DNA of 64,000 nt from an uncultured Candidatus Altimarinota bacterium (GTDB taxonomy: Bacteria; Patescibacteriota; Gracilibacteria; BD1-5; UBA6164), in NCBI GenBank assembly GCA_937944145.1, contig CALDZK010000001.1:140068-204067 (forward strand). Direction: 5' to 3'. The position numbers were made by a program, and so were the translations under genes. Positions 30,517 to 42,442 of this stretch are shown here, piece after piece (within the stretch, counting starts at the first letter, position 1; every line of letters begins with the position of its first letter). The notes beneath the pieces were generated by a model. It saw only the letters and a program-made list of their open reading frames with translations. It did no database searches and was not told the DNA's origin.

Positions 30517-31250
30517 TTATCAAGTTCGAGATTATCTATAATACTTTGCTCAAAATTTGTAGTATTGAGAAAACCAGCATCCAAGATAGCTGCTTCTATC
30601 TTTTTGTCATATCCAGATATGATAGCAATACCTACAAAAATAAATATAACTCAAAGGATCTTTTTGAATATACCATTTGGATCACTTGCCCACTTGAGAT
30701 TCTTGACAAGTTTTTGTCCAAATATAGCAATCGCAAGGAGTATAGCAGCAAGTCAAAGAATATAGGCAATAAGAGAAGTTATCCCTATCAAAAATCCTGC
30801 TGGGAGAATAATAGCAAGTATAAGAGCATATGTAGGACTACAGCTACTAAAAACTGGTCCAAGAGCAAAACCCATAAGTACATACTTCAGTGTTCCATTT
30901 TTTGATGAGCTCTTATTTAGGAGCTTATTAGAGTTATCTGAAAATCCGAGCTTTGTAGAGAGGTTTTTCCACAGGTTTGGAAAAAGTGTAATAATCCCCA
31001 GACCTATAATCAATCATCCTGAAAAACTCTTCCAAAAAGTCGGAGATACTCCGATCAAAACAGTAGAGGCTTTGAGAAGAAGTGAGAAAATCAAAATAGA
31101 TACACTCAAAGAAGCTATAATAATATAGGGAGTGTATTTGTTTTTATCATCTTCTACACTCGCTCCGAGTATAATAGGAAGTATCGGAAGCACACAAGGT
31201 GCAAGAACCGTAAGTACTCCAGAAAGAAAAGCAATAATTAAAAGCGTCAT
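30495..31250 (-). CDS. CcdA/DsbD-type transmembrane electron carrier
   Basis: A 251-residue membrane protein: six hydrophobic segments and the two characteristic cysteine sites, LAPCVLPILPIILG (about residues 17-30) and GPVFSSCSPTYAL. It passes electrons from cytoplasmic thioredoxin to thiol proteins outside the membrane. It ends KIEEKKN just at an A10 run, beyond which a redoxin continues in another frame (29905-30516). Two glycines at helix turns are TGA. Partners are probably the redoxin, the three-thioredoxin lipoprotein upstream and MsrAB downstream. Confidence 0.88.
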
Positions 31251-31284
31251 AATAACAATCTAAAAAATAAAATCATCTCTCACT

Positions 31285-31313
31285 CGTCATCGTAAGAGTT
31301 TCTCACGATGACG
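31285..31313 (-). repeat. Intergenic inverted repeat
   Basis: CGTCATCGT and ACGATGACG form a 9-bp stem (plus GAG/CTC inside) between the thioredoxin lipoprotein and ccdA genes. There is no T run, so it is more likely an mRNA processing or stability element than a terminator. Confidence 0.5.
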
Positions 31314-31326
31314 TAAACAAATGAGT

Positions 31327-32532
31327 TTAGAGTTTCTCAGTAATCGATTCAAGAGTGTTTCCACCAGCCCACTTTGTAAGCAGATTTCCATCACTATCAA
31401 CACTTACGAGTGTATGCTGAGATACAACTCCGTATTTTTTTCTGAGTTCTAAGTCTGTATCAAAATCAGCCTTTAAAATAGTAAGTCCCTCAGGTATATT
31501 TGCAGCCTTGAGTTGAGACTCAAGGGCCTTACAGCTTGCACACCACTCAGCGTGGAAAAATACAACTGTATTTTTCGCGTCACCTACAAGTGACTCATCA
31601 TAATCTACAAATGAACCCGCAAGTTCTGTAGTTGTCTCAACTATTTTTTCTTCTGCCTGTACTTCCTGAGTCGGAGCGCTTGCAGTTGGTTGTGGTTTAG
31701 ATTTTCCACCCTTATGTTCCCCGAGACTCTCTATAATATCATCTACTGTGAGAGATCCTTGCCACATACCGAGTTTGTTCATTTTCTTATCTACTTCTAC
31801 GAAAGTATGTTTTGTAACAACCCCAAATTGTTTTTTAAGCTCTGTTTGTGTGTCATAATCTAGCTGAAATACACTCAGTCATGGAGGAACTCCTGACTCT
31901 TCGAGATTTGCTTCTGTAGTTTTACAGGTTCCACACCATTCAGCGTGAAAAAATAAAACTCTTCTTCATTGTCCAGCTTTTACTGCTGCTGCTACATCTT
32001 CTCCAGTAGAGATTTTTTCATATACTCATTGAGTATCTGTAACATCTGTCACTGCTGTAACACCGAGTTCTCCTTGGATATCTTCTACTGACTTTCCTCA
32101 GATCCATTTCTTGATCATATTTCCCTCATTATCTACTTGCACAAAAGTATGTTGTGCTACGACTCCATATTTTTTTCTAAGTTCAAAATTGCTATCATAG
32201 TCTACACTCAAAAGTGTAAGATTGTCTGGTATTGTTGATTGTCATAATGTCTCATCAAGAGCGTTACAACTCGGACACCATGCAGCGTTAAAGAACAACA
32301 CTACATCATCTGATCCACTTGCTATAGCTTCTGGAGTATACTCTTGGTATACTGCAGATATAGGAGTTACTAACTCTGTATCGAGAGCAACTATATCTTC
32401 TTGCAAGGACTCTTCTTGTACTTCTGGGAGGTTAGCAACAGGAGTTTCTACTACCTGAGCTACTTCACTTTTACCACATGATATAAGAAAAATTGGAAGA
32501 ACAAACAATGCAAAAATTAGCTTTTTACTCAT
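31327..32532 (-). CDS. Lipoprotein with three thioredoxin domains
   Basis: A 401-residue exported protein. The signal LIFALFVLPIFLISC-GKS has a lipobox with Cys as the lipid attachment site. Three thioredoxin folds follow with active sites AAWCPSCNAL, AEWCGTCKTT and AEWCASCKAL, each followed by an LRKKYGVV-xx-HT segment in place of the usual cis-Pro region. It would act as a thiol reductase or relay on the outer face of the membrane. It lies directly before ccdA and near msrAB, so it probably belongs to the same oxidative repair pathway. Several TGA glycines, for example after DETL. Confidence 0.9.
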
Positions 32533-32578
32533 AGCTATTTCTTTAGAATTATAAAATAATAATTGGATCTAAATATTA

Positions 32579-32612
32579 TAAAAAAAGACTTAAATCAAGC
32601 TTAAGTCTTTTT
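32579..32612 (-). terminator. Strong terminator after the response regulator
   Basis: AAAAAAGACTTAA and TTAAGTCTTTTTT form a 13-bp stem around ATCAAGC, 14 bases after the stop at 32626. It closes the operon that starts upstream of 40 kb. Confidence 0.88.
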
Positions 32613-32625
32613 TATAATATTTTCT

Positions 32626-33300
32626 CTATTCTCAGAGGGTATATCCTACTCATTTTATAGTTTTTATGACAGCTTTTCAGAGCTTGCTCCTGAGGTTGGA
32701 AATATATACATCAAGTTTATTGTCCCCTCACTCAAACAGGGCATCTGTTCACCAAAGGTACTCTATAATATCGCTACGACTCACCACGCTCTGTTTTTGG
32801 TCAATAAGTTTTTGAAGTATAAGAAATTCTTTTTGTGTGAGGTGTACTTCTTCTCATTCTTTATTCCGAAATGTTCTCTTTTCCGTACATATCTCAGCCC
32901 CTGCAACCATAATACAGGCTTGTTCTTGGTTTACTCCAGTAGTCTCACTCGAGAGATGAACACGTATACGAGCAAGTAACTCTCTGAGATCAAAAGGCTT
33001 CACGAGATAGTCTATAGCTCACATCTCAAAACCGAGTAATCTATCATCAACGCCCCCCCTTGCAGTAGTCATAATAATAGGAGTATTTTTCTTTTGAGAA
33101 ACCTTACGAGCAATAGTAATACCATCAACTTCAGGAAGTGAAAGATCTAATAGAATAATATCATAATCTCCTCTTGTAGCTTTTTCTATACCAACTTCCC
33201 CATCAAAAGCCTGATCTACGCAGTAATCTTCCATTTCTAAATATTCTTTTACATTTTGGGAGATATCTTTGTTGTCTTCTATCAGAAGTATATTCTTCAT
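32626..33300 (-). CDS. OmpR-family response regulator
   Basis: A 224-residue two-domain regulator. Receiver: MKNILLIEDNKDIS (acidic pocket), DIILLDLSLPEVDG (phospho-Asp, about residue 52), IIMTTARG, DYLVKPF (Lys). Winged-helix output: LTQKEFLILQKLI, LDVYISNLRSKLG and KTIKGVGYTLGE. The kinase is probably the one at 39055-40383: both lie in one run of same-strand genes with gaps of 22, 3 and 65 bases, with the two giant pseudopilins between them. Confidence 0.93.
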
Positions 33301-33322
33301 ATTTCTTTAATTTAATATTTTA

Positions 33323-35653
33323 TTATCTATAAAATAATTCTAACCTCAGTCACGTAAAATACAAATCTTTATTATTATTCGCATCTAGTCACAGATACCA
33401 ATCAAAACTCTCTGGGGCTTTATATATCCTATGACGAACCTGTTCACGAGCCCATACTCTCGGTTCTCCACCATCATCTATAACTTGAGTTGCCAGAGTT
33501 CGAACCTGTCCATTTGTAGAAAATGTTCCATCATCATAATGAACTCTGTTATGAAATACGTATCACTCATACGGATTGATATCTGCTGCTGTTTCTATAG
33601 CAAAAGTCATAATATTTGCTGCTAAAACTGTTTCTAAATCATTAGTATCAAAAGTCGGAGTATTTGCCATATCTTTAAATATTCCATCTCCACTAGTTAT
33701 GAGTAAATATCCTCTTCCATGTCGACGAAGAACAACTGTTGGAGTGAAAGGAGCTCTATTTTCTCGAGCTATGACAATATCCTCTGGTCATACATTGAGA
33801 TCAAGTGCGCTACGTCTATATGGTCCTGTTAGGAGTTTTCATCTCAGATCAATTCACAAACCAATACTTCCGTTTACGATAGGATGATCCACATCCTGTA
33901 CAATCCACTGTTCCCCCCTAACACCATTAGTAACAGCAATACCATTAGCATTATACTCCTGTGTAGAAACACCATAAAACTCACCAAGTGGATCATAGTC
34001 CTGTTCATCATTTGTTGATATCAAAAACCCTCATGCCTGTACCCACTCATCTATTGCTTGTTTTTCCGAGTCAGAATACGTACTAGTTCCAAAACGATCT
34101 ATCCCTGAACTCGGAGTAAATCAGTCAAAAAGTATCTCCCCATCAAGGTAAGAAGTAGTAACATTCGAAACCGGTTCCACAACGCTATAAAAGAAATTTG
34201 TCAGATTTCACCCTGGTCAAAAATTGGCTGTATTTGCTAGTTTTCTATTAAATCAAACAAATTTACATCATGGGTTATTGCTATCATTCGTACAAGTTCC
34301 TATCGTCCAAGGATTACTTTTTCATCATAGTATCGTAACCTCATCACTGTCTGAAGTACTGTTTGATCAAGTTCCTGAACCAAAGTCAGATCTCCACATA
34401 GTCATACGTAGTTGATACCCCTGTCTGAGAAGAGTCGGATCACCAAACTTGATTCTATAGTTTGAAGAATAGTTTCCTGTCTGACGAAGTGCAAAATTAT
34501 TTCCATCAAGTTGAGCAGGAAGTGGCACTATCTGGTGATTAAGTATATCATTTTCTATAGCTCCTACCACACCAAGCCCTCCAGCAAAATCTCCATTTTC
34601 GAGATGGTTATCTCAAACACGGGTCCATCCTCATCACTCAGAAGTCATATCACAATACACCTCATAAGGAGGGTTTGCTCCACTTCCATCATCATCAATG
34701 ATATAGTTTCCATCCCCTATACTCTTTCCATTATCTAGTATATCTTTACAGTTAAAGAAAAACTTGAAGCGAACTCTAAAAACATCTGCAAGAAAGTTTT
34801 TGAGCTTTGAAACCGTATCATCTTCGCTCAAAAATCTATATCTATCAAAACTCTCGGTTGGACTTATAGCATATATAAACTTGAGATTATCTGAAAAATC
34901 CTGTATTCATTGATCTGTTTTAAGTTCTAAAGTAGAGCCAGAAAATACTACTGGATCACTCACATTGAAATCAAAGCCTCCATTTGTATCTAAAACACCA
35001 TTGTAAACCTCAGGAATATTGTAAAACTGATCATATACCAAACGTGTTTGAGTAATAATATCAATAATGTCAGGGGAAGAAAAGTCACTTGTTATGATGG
35101 AAGGACTCGCTATATAATGAAAATCATCTCACACAGGAATACGAACCATGAGTTCATTATAATTTCATCTTACATACGCAGTTGGGATACTCGCATGAGC
35201 TCTTGGTACTACTAGTCACGCAATATCATCAAAAGCATCAACGTCCTGTATGTTTTCAATCATTCCTCCGACCTGGTATTCTGTCGCATTATTTGTTATA
35301 GAGTAGGTGTATTCAATATCGTCATAGAGGGGGTCAGTCGGATAATCCTTTCCAAAGACTCAGATGTTATGGTTAACTCTTTCTCAAAAAACTCACTGAG
35401 TCCAAGCTACTGAGCCACTATAGGTAACATCTCTAGATTTATCAGGATTGGGATATACGTTTCTCTTGGTATAAAATATATCAAGATTCCTACTGATAGT
35501 ATCTATATCTGTGATACGTCACGCATCACGAGAATCACTAAAGTTCTGAAAAAAATACACAGTCGCAAGGGTCGATGTAATAGCTACTATTGTCATAGTA
35601 ATAACGAGCTCTACAAGGGTAAAACCAAGAATTTTTTTGTGTAGTGTATACAT
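33323..35653 (-). CDS. Giant pseudopilin-like protein with fibrinogen-like segment (776 residues)
   Basis: The start KKILGFTLVELVITMTIVAI is a class III/IV prepilin leader and helix (Glu +5 present). Next comes a pseudopilin-like head (FSDSRDAGRITDIDTISRNL). About residues 355-405 read CKDILDNGKSIGDGNYIID and VYCDMTSEGGGWTRVG, the N-terminal part of a fibrinogen-related (FReD/COLFI-like) domain. The rest includes a Rossmann-like segment (SSGIDRFGTSTYSDSEKQAI, then GGFLISTND) similar to DUF4350/ThuA-type folds. It is likely displayed on or near a pilus and binds a ligand. More than 25 TGA glycines; standard-code prediction shows only short pieces. Confidence 0.8.
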
Positions 35654-35656
35654 ATG

Positions 35657-38600
35657 TTATCTATAATAATTTTCCATTTCAACTCCAGTAATAAAAAATG
35701 GTCCAGCGATACCGTTTCCTATATCCCAACTAATACTCTTTACGGGACTCTCTAGATCTACTCTCGCAAGGTGTCTCTCCCAATCACCATCTGTATCCAT
35801 AACTTCAAAACTGGCAGTTCCAGATTCGTTTGTTCCATCTATATACTCGATATTATATGCAAATATAGAATCAGAAGTACCACTTACCCGGGCTGAGAGC
35901 CTTACTTCCTGTATCAAAAACTCTCATGGAACTTCTGAGAAGAACAGTTCATATCACTCAGAACTATCTCCCAGATGTCTCAAAACATAAGCACTCGGAA
36001 TAGAACTCGGAGGAGATTTGACCGAAGGGCCAACAACGACGTTATCACTGGGGCTATTGTAACCAGAAAAAGTATGCTCGTGTATATGAGATTGTTCTGA
36101 AAATTTCCCGTTGTTTACGTAGTTCTCTCCTATCCTGGTCCAACCTCCACCATCTGTTTCCATGTCACAGTATACATTGTATGGGCTCTGTCATCCAGCA
36201 CCATCTCTATCTACTCTATATACTCAGCTCGATATACCTCATCACAAATATATCTCTACTTCACGCAGGTTGATAAAGTTATTAGAAGTTGATTCTATCT
36301 CGAGTTTTTTAACGTTATGTATTTGTCCAATTCATGCAAAGTCTAGATCTATAATAAAATCTCCCGAGGTATCCCAAAGAGGGTGGGTATATACTACAGC
36401 TCAAACGTCGTTATAGAGTCTGACAATAGCTCCAGAGAGTCTGTTACTACAACAACCTACTCTATTAAATATTCTCAAAAATCCTATCCTTTGAGAGGTA
36501 TTCCACTCAAAATCTATCTTTGCTCCTCTATCTGCAGAATGATACTCAAAATCTAGATCTCCCTCTGTAGAAGTTACTCCATTAGCAATACCTCCTGTTC
36601 CATAGTTATTGAAACCAGAAGGACTCGCAGTGATAGTAGCAAGAGGAGCAATGTTATTAATAAGTTGTGACTGGAGTATATCATTACAGAAGTACGGTCT
36701 AATAGGGTTGATCCCTATAGTATTTCCAAGAATATCTTCGAGATATCAAAGAGAACTATTATCCAAATGACGAGCTATATCTCTATAGATTATAGAATTA
36801 TCATACAATCATCTGACTTCACTATCAACCTGTTGGAGTCCATCATAAGATCAAAGTGTAGACCTATCTCACTCATATATCAGTGGAGAATCTATATCAA
36901 AATCAAATCCTCCATCGAGATCTAGAGAAGTATTTGAGTAACTCGCTGGGATGTTATCAAATCAGTTGTATACAAATTTTTTGTTTCGAGCAATACTCAC
37001 AAGATCCGTATCTGAAGTATCATAAGTGATAATAGAAGGAGTCGCAAACACATAATGCGTGTCCCCATCTCGAGCATGAGTAATAAGTCCGTTATAATCC
37101 CCAACTACATAGGTATCAGATGTAGGAAGTGCTGGAAGTGGGATAGAAGCAGAAACTACCTGTTTGGTAGTAATATCATAACTGGAACTCACTCATCATA
37201 TAGAAAGAATCGTCGAAGCAACACTCGTCTGTTCAGGGGCTGATACTCTTCTTACTCTCACTTGTTGTCCACTCTCGATACTTCCGTCTAAGGAAGTAAA
37301 TCCTCAGCCATTTATACTATACTCTCAACCAGATACAGAAATAGGAGAAGGGGTATTTGTACCTGTTACTGTAATAATATCAGACTCATACAAAACTCCT
37401 ACTTCAGCATCTAAAACCGAAGAAAAAGAGAAAGGATCTGGAGTACTATCTGGTGGTGGAGCTGGAGCTACAGTAGTAATACTAAAATCACTACTTACTC
37501 AACTAATCGTCAAAGTAACACTACTCGTAGTAGAATTATTACTAGAGGAATTTTGTCTTACAATAACACTGTCTCCATCTGAAACAGTAGAAGCTCCTGA
37601 CCTAAAGGCTGCTCTATTTACACTGTATTGACCTCAACTACTTATAGATATAGGACTCTGTGTATTTATACCACGTATCACTATAGTATTAGAATCATAG
37701 GAAGTACTGAGTTCTGCATCTGTGATACTATCAATAACAAATGAGTCAGGAGTTGTATCTGGCGCTGGTGGTGGAGCTGCAGATTCAGGAGGATTTGATT
37801 TGAAAGGATGACTATTGGGTAAATTGTCTTCTTGTCACCATTTATGCGCGAGATATCACTCTACTCTATGTCTATCCCCTATTGAGAGTTTGGAGTCAAA
37901 AATAAGTATTTCTCAAACAACAAGCTCAGAACTCTCTTGTGGAGCATGTCCATCTCGGTTAAATGACCAAGTTCTCCCAGAAATTGATCTCGTAGCTCAC
38001 TGAGAGATTCTCCTTCAGATATTATAAAAAGCGTAGTTTATATTATCGGTATGAAACCCATATATAAAAGTACGACTCGTACGTCCTCCTGTTCTCGCAG
38101 GAGAACGGCTAAGATGTCTCGGGGCTCATCTAATATTTAACGCATTTCTATAGGAACCATGATATCCTATGACATAATTTCCTCGTGTTGCCTGAAGTCA
38201 ACGACCGTTACTATCTGTAGAACTGTGAAATGGATCTATGTTACGAACTACATAAAATATATCCCCTGAAGTAATATCTGAATTGGTAAGTGTCATTCAA
38301 GTATCATCATCGAGATATACTCCCGGTCTGTTTCATCACAGAGTACTCGTAGCATACTGGATACTTCATCCCGAAAAGGTAGGGTCATTTGTCGATCCTG
38401 CAGGTGATTTATTTTTCCAAGAAGATATAGTTGCTCCATCAGAAGGATTGTCAGTTGTATCTCCATCTCCATCTATATCATAGCCATCAAGCCATATAGA
38501 TGGGGAAAGCTCTAAAGGAGAAAAATCTGTACTTGCAAATGCTGTTGGAATCCCAAGATCTACAGTTGGGGTCTGAGCAAATAGCTGTAGAAGAGAATTT

Positions 38601-38989
38601 TCTCATTCAAATTGAGCTGCTATCTGATATTCTTTGAGATTCGCTGTAGTAGAATAGGTATATTTATTACCATGTTGTGGATCCTCGAGTTCCCCAAAAA
38701 CTTTTCCAGTAATTCTCTGACTGAGTTCTCCAAAAACTCACTGAGTCCAGACAGTCGCTCCAGAGTAGGTGATACCTATAGGCTCAGTTACAGAAGGATA
38801 TGCTCACTTGAAGTTACGATACAGTTGTAAAACTGTCTCTACTTTATTGAGATCTGATTTGCGCTTGGTATCACGGGCATCAGAAGTATATCCTGTATAC
38901 GCAAAAAAAGCTACTGATGAAAGTATAGCTCCTATACTTATAACAACTAGTAGTTCTATAAGTGTAACTCATTTTCTATTTTTTGACAT
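35657..38989 (-). CDS. Giant pseudopilin-like multidomain adhesin (1110 residues)
   Basis: Prepilin leader and helix NRKGVTLIELLVVISIGAIL (Glu +5). Then, in order: a LamG/concanavalin-like domain (LSPSIWLDGYDIDGDGD ... HRVEGYLAHKWGQ, about 130-400), two tandem 95-residue beta-sandwich repeats (each opening PDSF/PDPF and with a SGG/GGEYS-type turn, about 415-610), an F5/8-type discoidin-like part (ATITASPSGFNNYGTGG, IEIDL-like strands) and a fibrinogen-like part (NVYCDMETDGGGWTRIGEN). Such domains bind sugars or proteins, so this looks like a pilus-linked adhesin. It ends 3 bases before the next giant gene, and the kinase lies 65 bases upstream. Confidence 0.8.
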
Positions 38990-39054
38990 GCAAAACAAAA
39001 TGATTTCTATTAATACAAAACTATACTATAAAAATCTGTAAAAATAGAAACGTT

Positions 39055-40383
39055 TTATGTAAACTCTATAATGACTTTTGTTCCTTTTTGTCTCTCAGAA
39101 ACAACCTGTATCTTCCACTTATATAAATCCAAAACTCTCTTCACAAGAAATAATCCGATTCAAAAACCTTCTTTATTGGAGTTTCCTTTATAAAACTTGT
39201 CATACATCTTGTCTACCTGTGACTTGGTCATACCTTCTCCATTGTCCTCAACCCAAAAAGATGTTTCATCACAACCAATAATAACTTTTGGTCTATCGTG
39301 GTCTGCAAACTTAACAGCATTAGTAATGAGGTTTTCTATAATAATATTACAAGTCGTATCATGGATATTTATATTAATACCTGGATTAATGTTTTTTTCA
39401 AAAGCTACATGAGGAGTATTTTCTGAGAGCATATCGATACGATTTTCGAGATATTTTGAAAAATTAGTAGGCGAAGTATCAAACTTTTGGATACTATCCT
39501 CAAAACGGGATAAAAGAAACAGAGTCTCTAAAAGGGTATTGAGTCTCTTGGTTTGGTTTTTTAGATACAAGAGGAATTCTCTTTGTTCTTGTTTTAAAAA
39601 CTTTCCTTTCTCGAGTTTTCTTTCTACCAAATCTACTTTTGAATTTACCGACATAAGTGGAGTTTTAAACTCATGACTCACATCCGTAATAAATTGTTTG
39701 AGGTTCAGAGTTTGGGTTTCTATCTTTTTAAATGATTTATTGATAGTTTGGGCTAATATCTGTATCTCATCATCTTCGGGACCATCAACACGAACTTTTG
39801 GGAGTCTAGAGTCGAGATCAATTCACTGGAGTTTTTGAGATATCCCTTTTAGGTCCGACAAGAGTCTACGAGAGACTATTTTTCCAGCAAAAAAACTCAG
39901 AAACAACGCAATGACAATAACAAAAAAACTAATCTTCAAGATAATGATTTGCGAGCTAATATACTCTGTCGTATCAAAAAACACCTTTACGCGACCTACT
40001 CATTCATAGCTTCGAGCGTATACAAAATAGAGAGTGTTATCGATAGTGTAAAACCTCTTTCACTGGGTATCGCGTAAATCATCGTTGAGTTTCAAAAATA
40101 TCCCTGGAGAGAAAATAGGAGCCCCCTCATCTGGAATAATAATAGTATCACTCTGCAGTAAAAAATTCTTAAAGTTATCGGTACTCCCCTTGTCAGTTGG
40201 AATATATGATTGAGAATAATCCTGTTCCATATTGAAAAAACTCTGCTCTTTTTGATCGTTATACCAGATAAAAAAGTAGGTGATATTTATAGCTATCAGG
40301 AGAAGAATCAGCATCAAAAAACTAAAGAACGAAAAGCTCAAAGAAAATCTATCTGATGTTTTGAGGTTTTGAAAATACTTCAT
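39055..40383 (-). CDS. Two-component sensor histidine kinase
   Basis: A 442-residue membrane kinase. TM1 is about residues 16-40, an outer sensor loop follows (about 41-140), TM2 is about 150-172 and then a HAMP-like linker (VSRRLLSDLKGISQKLQGID). HisKA: FITDVSHEFKTPLMSV with the phospho-His. ATPase: IIENLITNAVKFA (N box), VEDNGEGM (G1), KFYKGNSN (F) and GFGIGLFLVKRV (G2). It probably senses an outside signal and phosphorylates the regulator at 32626-33300, with which it flanks two adhesin-like genes. Confidence 0.93.
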
Positions 40384-40401
40384 AATTTATATATTCATAA
40401 A

Positions 40402-41661
40402 CTATACTGCCCCCCTATCCTTCATAGCGTCAAATATACGTTTCATAGCTACGATATATGCAGCAGCCCTATAGGTTGTCTTGTATTCTTTTGCTGTATC
40501 ATGTACGCTTTTTGCTGCATGAGTAATCTTTTTATAGAGTTTTGTATCTACTTCCTGCTCTTCCCAATAAAAGTTTTGATTGTTTTGTACTTGTTCAAAA
40601 TAACTCACCATAACCCCACCAGCATTTGCAAGTATATCTGGTATAACATCGATCTTCATATGTTCTAGTTCGATATCAGCTTCTGGAGTTATTGGTCCAT
40701 TTGCGAGTTCTAGGATAACTTTGGTTTGGAGATTTCTTACATTTTCCTCTGTTATTTGGTTTTCGAGTGCTGCTGGAATGAGGATATCACATTTTTTTTC
40801 TAGTACTTCTTTCTCACCGAGTACTTCTCCATCGGTATACTCTGTTACCGACTTTCTTGCAGATTTGATTTTAGATATCTTTGCAACATCGAGTCATGCC
40901 TCATTATACATACCTCATTTTGAGTCAGAAATAGCGATGATTTTTGCTCCGAGATCTACGAGAAGTTGAGCCATAGTCAGACCGGCATTTCAGGCACCTT
41001 GAAGAGCAACTGTTTTTCCTTCGATTTTTTCTCATTTGAGTTCTAGTATTTTTTGGAGTACATATACTCCTCCTTGAGCTGTTGCTGATCATCTTCATTT
41101 TGATCCTCCGCTAGTCAAGGGTTTTCCAGTGAAACTTCCTGGAGAGTATTTTCCTACGAGTTCCGAGTACTCATCCATCATCCATGCCATGATTTTTGGG
41201 TTGGTATTTACATCAGGAGCAGGTATATCTGTGTCTGGTCCTATGTATTTATATATCTCACGAACATAGGCCCTTGAGAGTCTTTCGAGTTCTCCTTCTG
41301 AAAGTTCTTTTGGGTTGACTATAACTCCTCATTTCCCCCCTCCTAGTGGTATACCTATAACGGCACATTTAAAAGTCATCCACATAGAAAGAGCTTTTAC
41401 TTCTGATCTATTTACATCCTGATGAAAACGGATTCATCATTTGAACGGTCCCCTTGCATCGTTATGCTGACTACGAAATCAGTGAAATATTTTGATATTT
41501 CCATTATCCATTCTCACAGGGATACTCACCTCCAAAATCCTCTTTGGATGAGAGATTACTTCATATTTATTTTGATCAAGTTTACATTCTCAGTAGAGAT
41601 CGCAGGCTTTACGGATCTGGGCTTGAGCATTTTCAAATGCGTCTTGTATATTGTGTTGCAT
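40402..41661 (-). CDS. gdhA: Glutamate dehydrogenase
   Basis: A 419-residue Glu/Leu/Phe/Val dehydrogenase: [34 protein letters not shown] (catalytic Lys region), [53 protein letters not shown] (NAD(P) Rossmann turn) and [16 protein letters not shown] at the end. It interconverts glutamate and 2-oxoglutarate plus ammonia. Many invariant glycines (KGG, GKGG, GAGN) are TGA codons. The kinase gene starts 18 bases downstream, so gdhA may lead that operon. Confidence 0.95.
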
Positions 41662-41729
41662 AGTATTTGGATAAGGGGAATAAAATCTAGATGGAAGTAT
41701 AATAGAAAAACAGCTTAAGGGAATCTAAA

Positions 41730-42416
41730 CTATCAAAACTTACTATATTTTTTGAGTATTTTAGAAAAAATAATCAGAAGTACAAAAAACACTACAGCAC
41801 TATAGAGATATGTGTAATTGATATTATTGGTCAGATCTGCAAAAGAGGATATCTCTTGTCCATAAAACGCTGATCCTGCCAGCACAAAAGTAGAAGTACT
41901 CGGGACACCAGCTACTGTTGCCAGCACGTACGGGATAAGTGGGATTTTGAGTATACCGCAGATATAGTTAGTGAGGTCAAAAGGAAAGGACAAAAGTCGC
42001 ATCATCGCAACCGAAGAAAATGTATTTTTTTCGAGTGAAGACTGGAGTTTTTTTACACGATGAAATCACTCTCTAGACTCTATCACCTTCCCTCCAGTAG
42101 CGTATCATACATAATAGGAAAAGATAGTAGAGAGCATATTTGCAATAGTACAGATAATAATCCCCCAAAAAAATCAAAACAGTATACCAGAAAATATCAC
42201 AAAAGGAGAAGCTGGAATAAAAAATAAAGGACGAAGTAAATAGAGTGCAATAAAAAGCAATACTCCTATATACGAGCTCTCCTGGATAAAGAGATACAAA
42301 GAGAAAGTAAACTCTTCTACTGTTTGTCCTGTCTGAGAAAGACACACATAAAACAAAACGATAATAAACAGCCATATACTCGTCAGCAAGAGAGGAAGAA
42401 AATATTTTTTATTCAT
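41730..42416 (-). CDS. VTT/DedA-like (TVP38 type) membrane protein
   Basis: A 228-residue membrane protein with about five helices. The VTT hallmark is seen: LRPLFFIPASPFVIFSGILFG-FFGG, and MRLLSFPFDLTNYICGIL with conserved Arg and FD-x-xNY. DedA/VTT proteins move lipids (scramblase or flippase) or affect membrane potential. It is closely related to the C-terminal half of the next gene upstream, with a gap of 26 bases, so the two are likely duplicates. Confidence 0.85.
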
Positions 42417-42442
42417 CCTAGAAAACTACTTACATATATATA

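Noticed and set aside
31285..31313. Inverted repeat as CRISPR or mobile-element end
   Set aside because: It occurs once, without spacers or a transposase; more likely an RNA hairpin between two genes.
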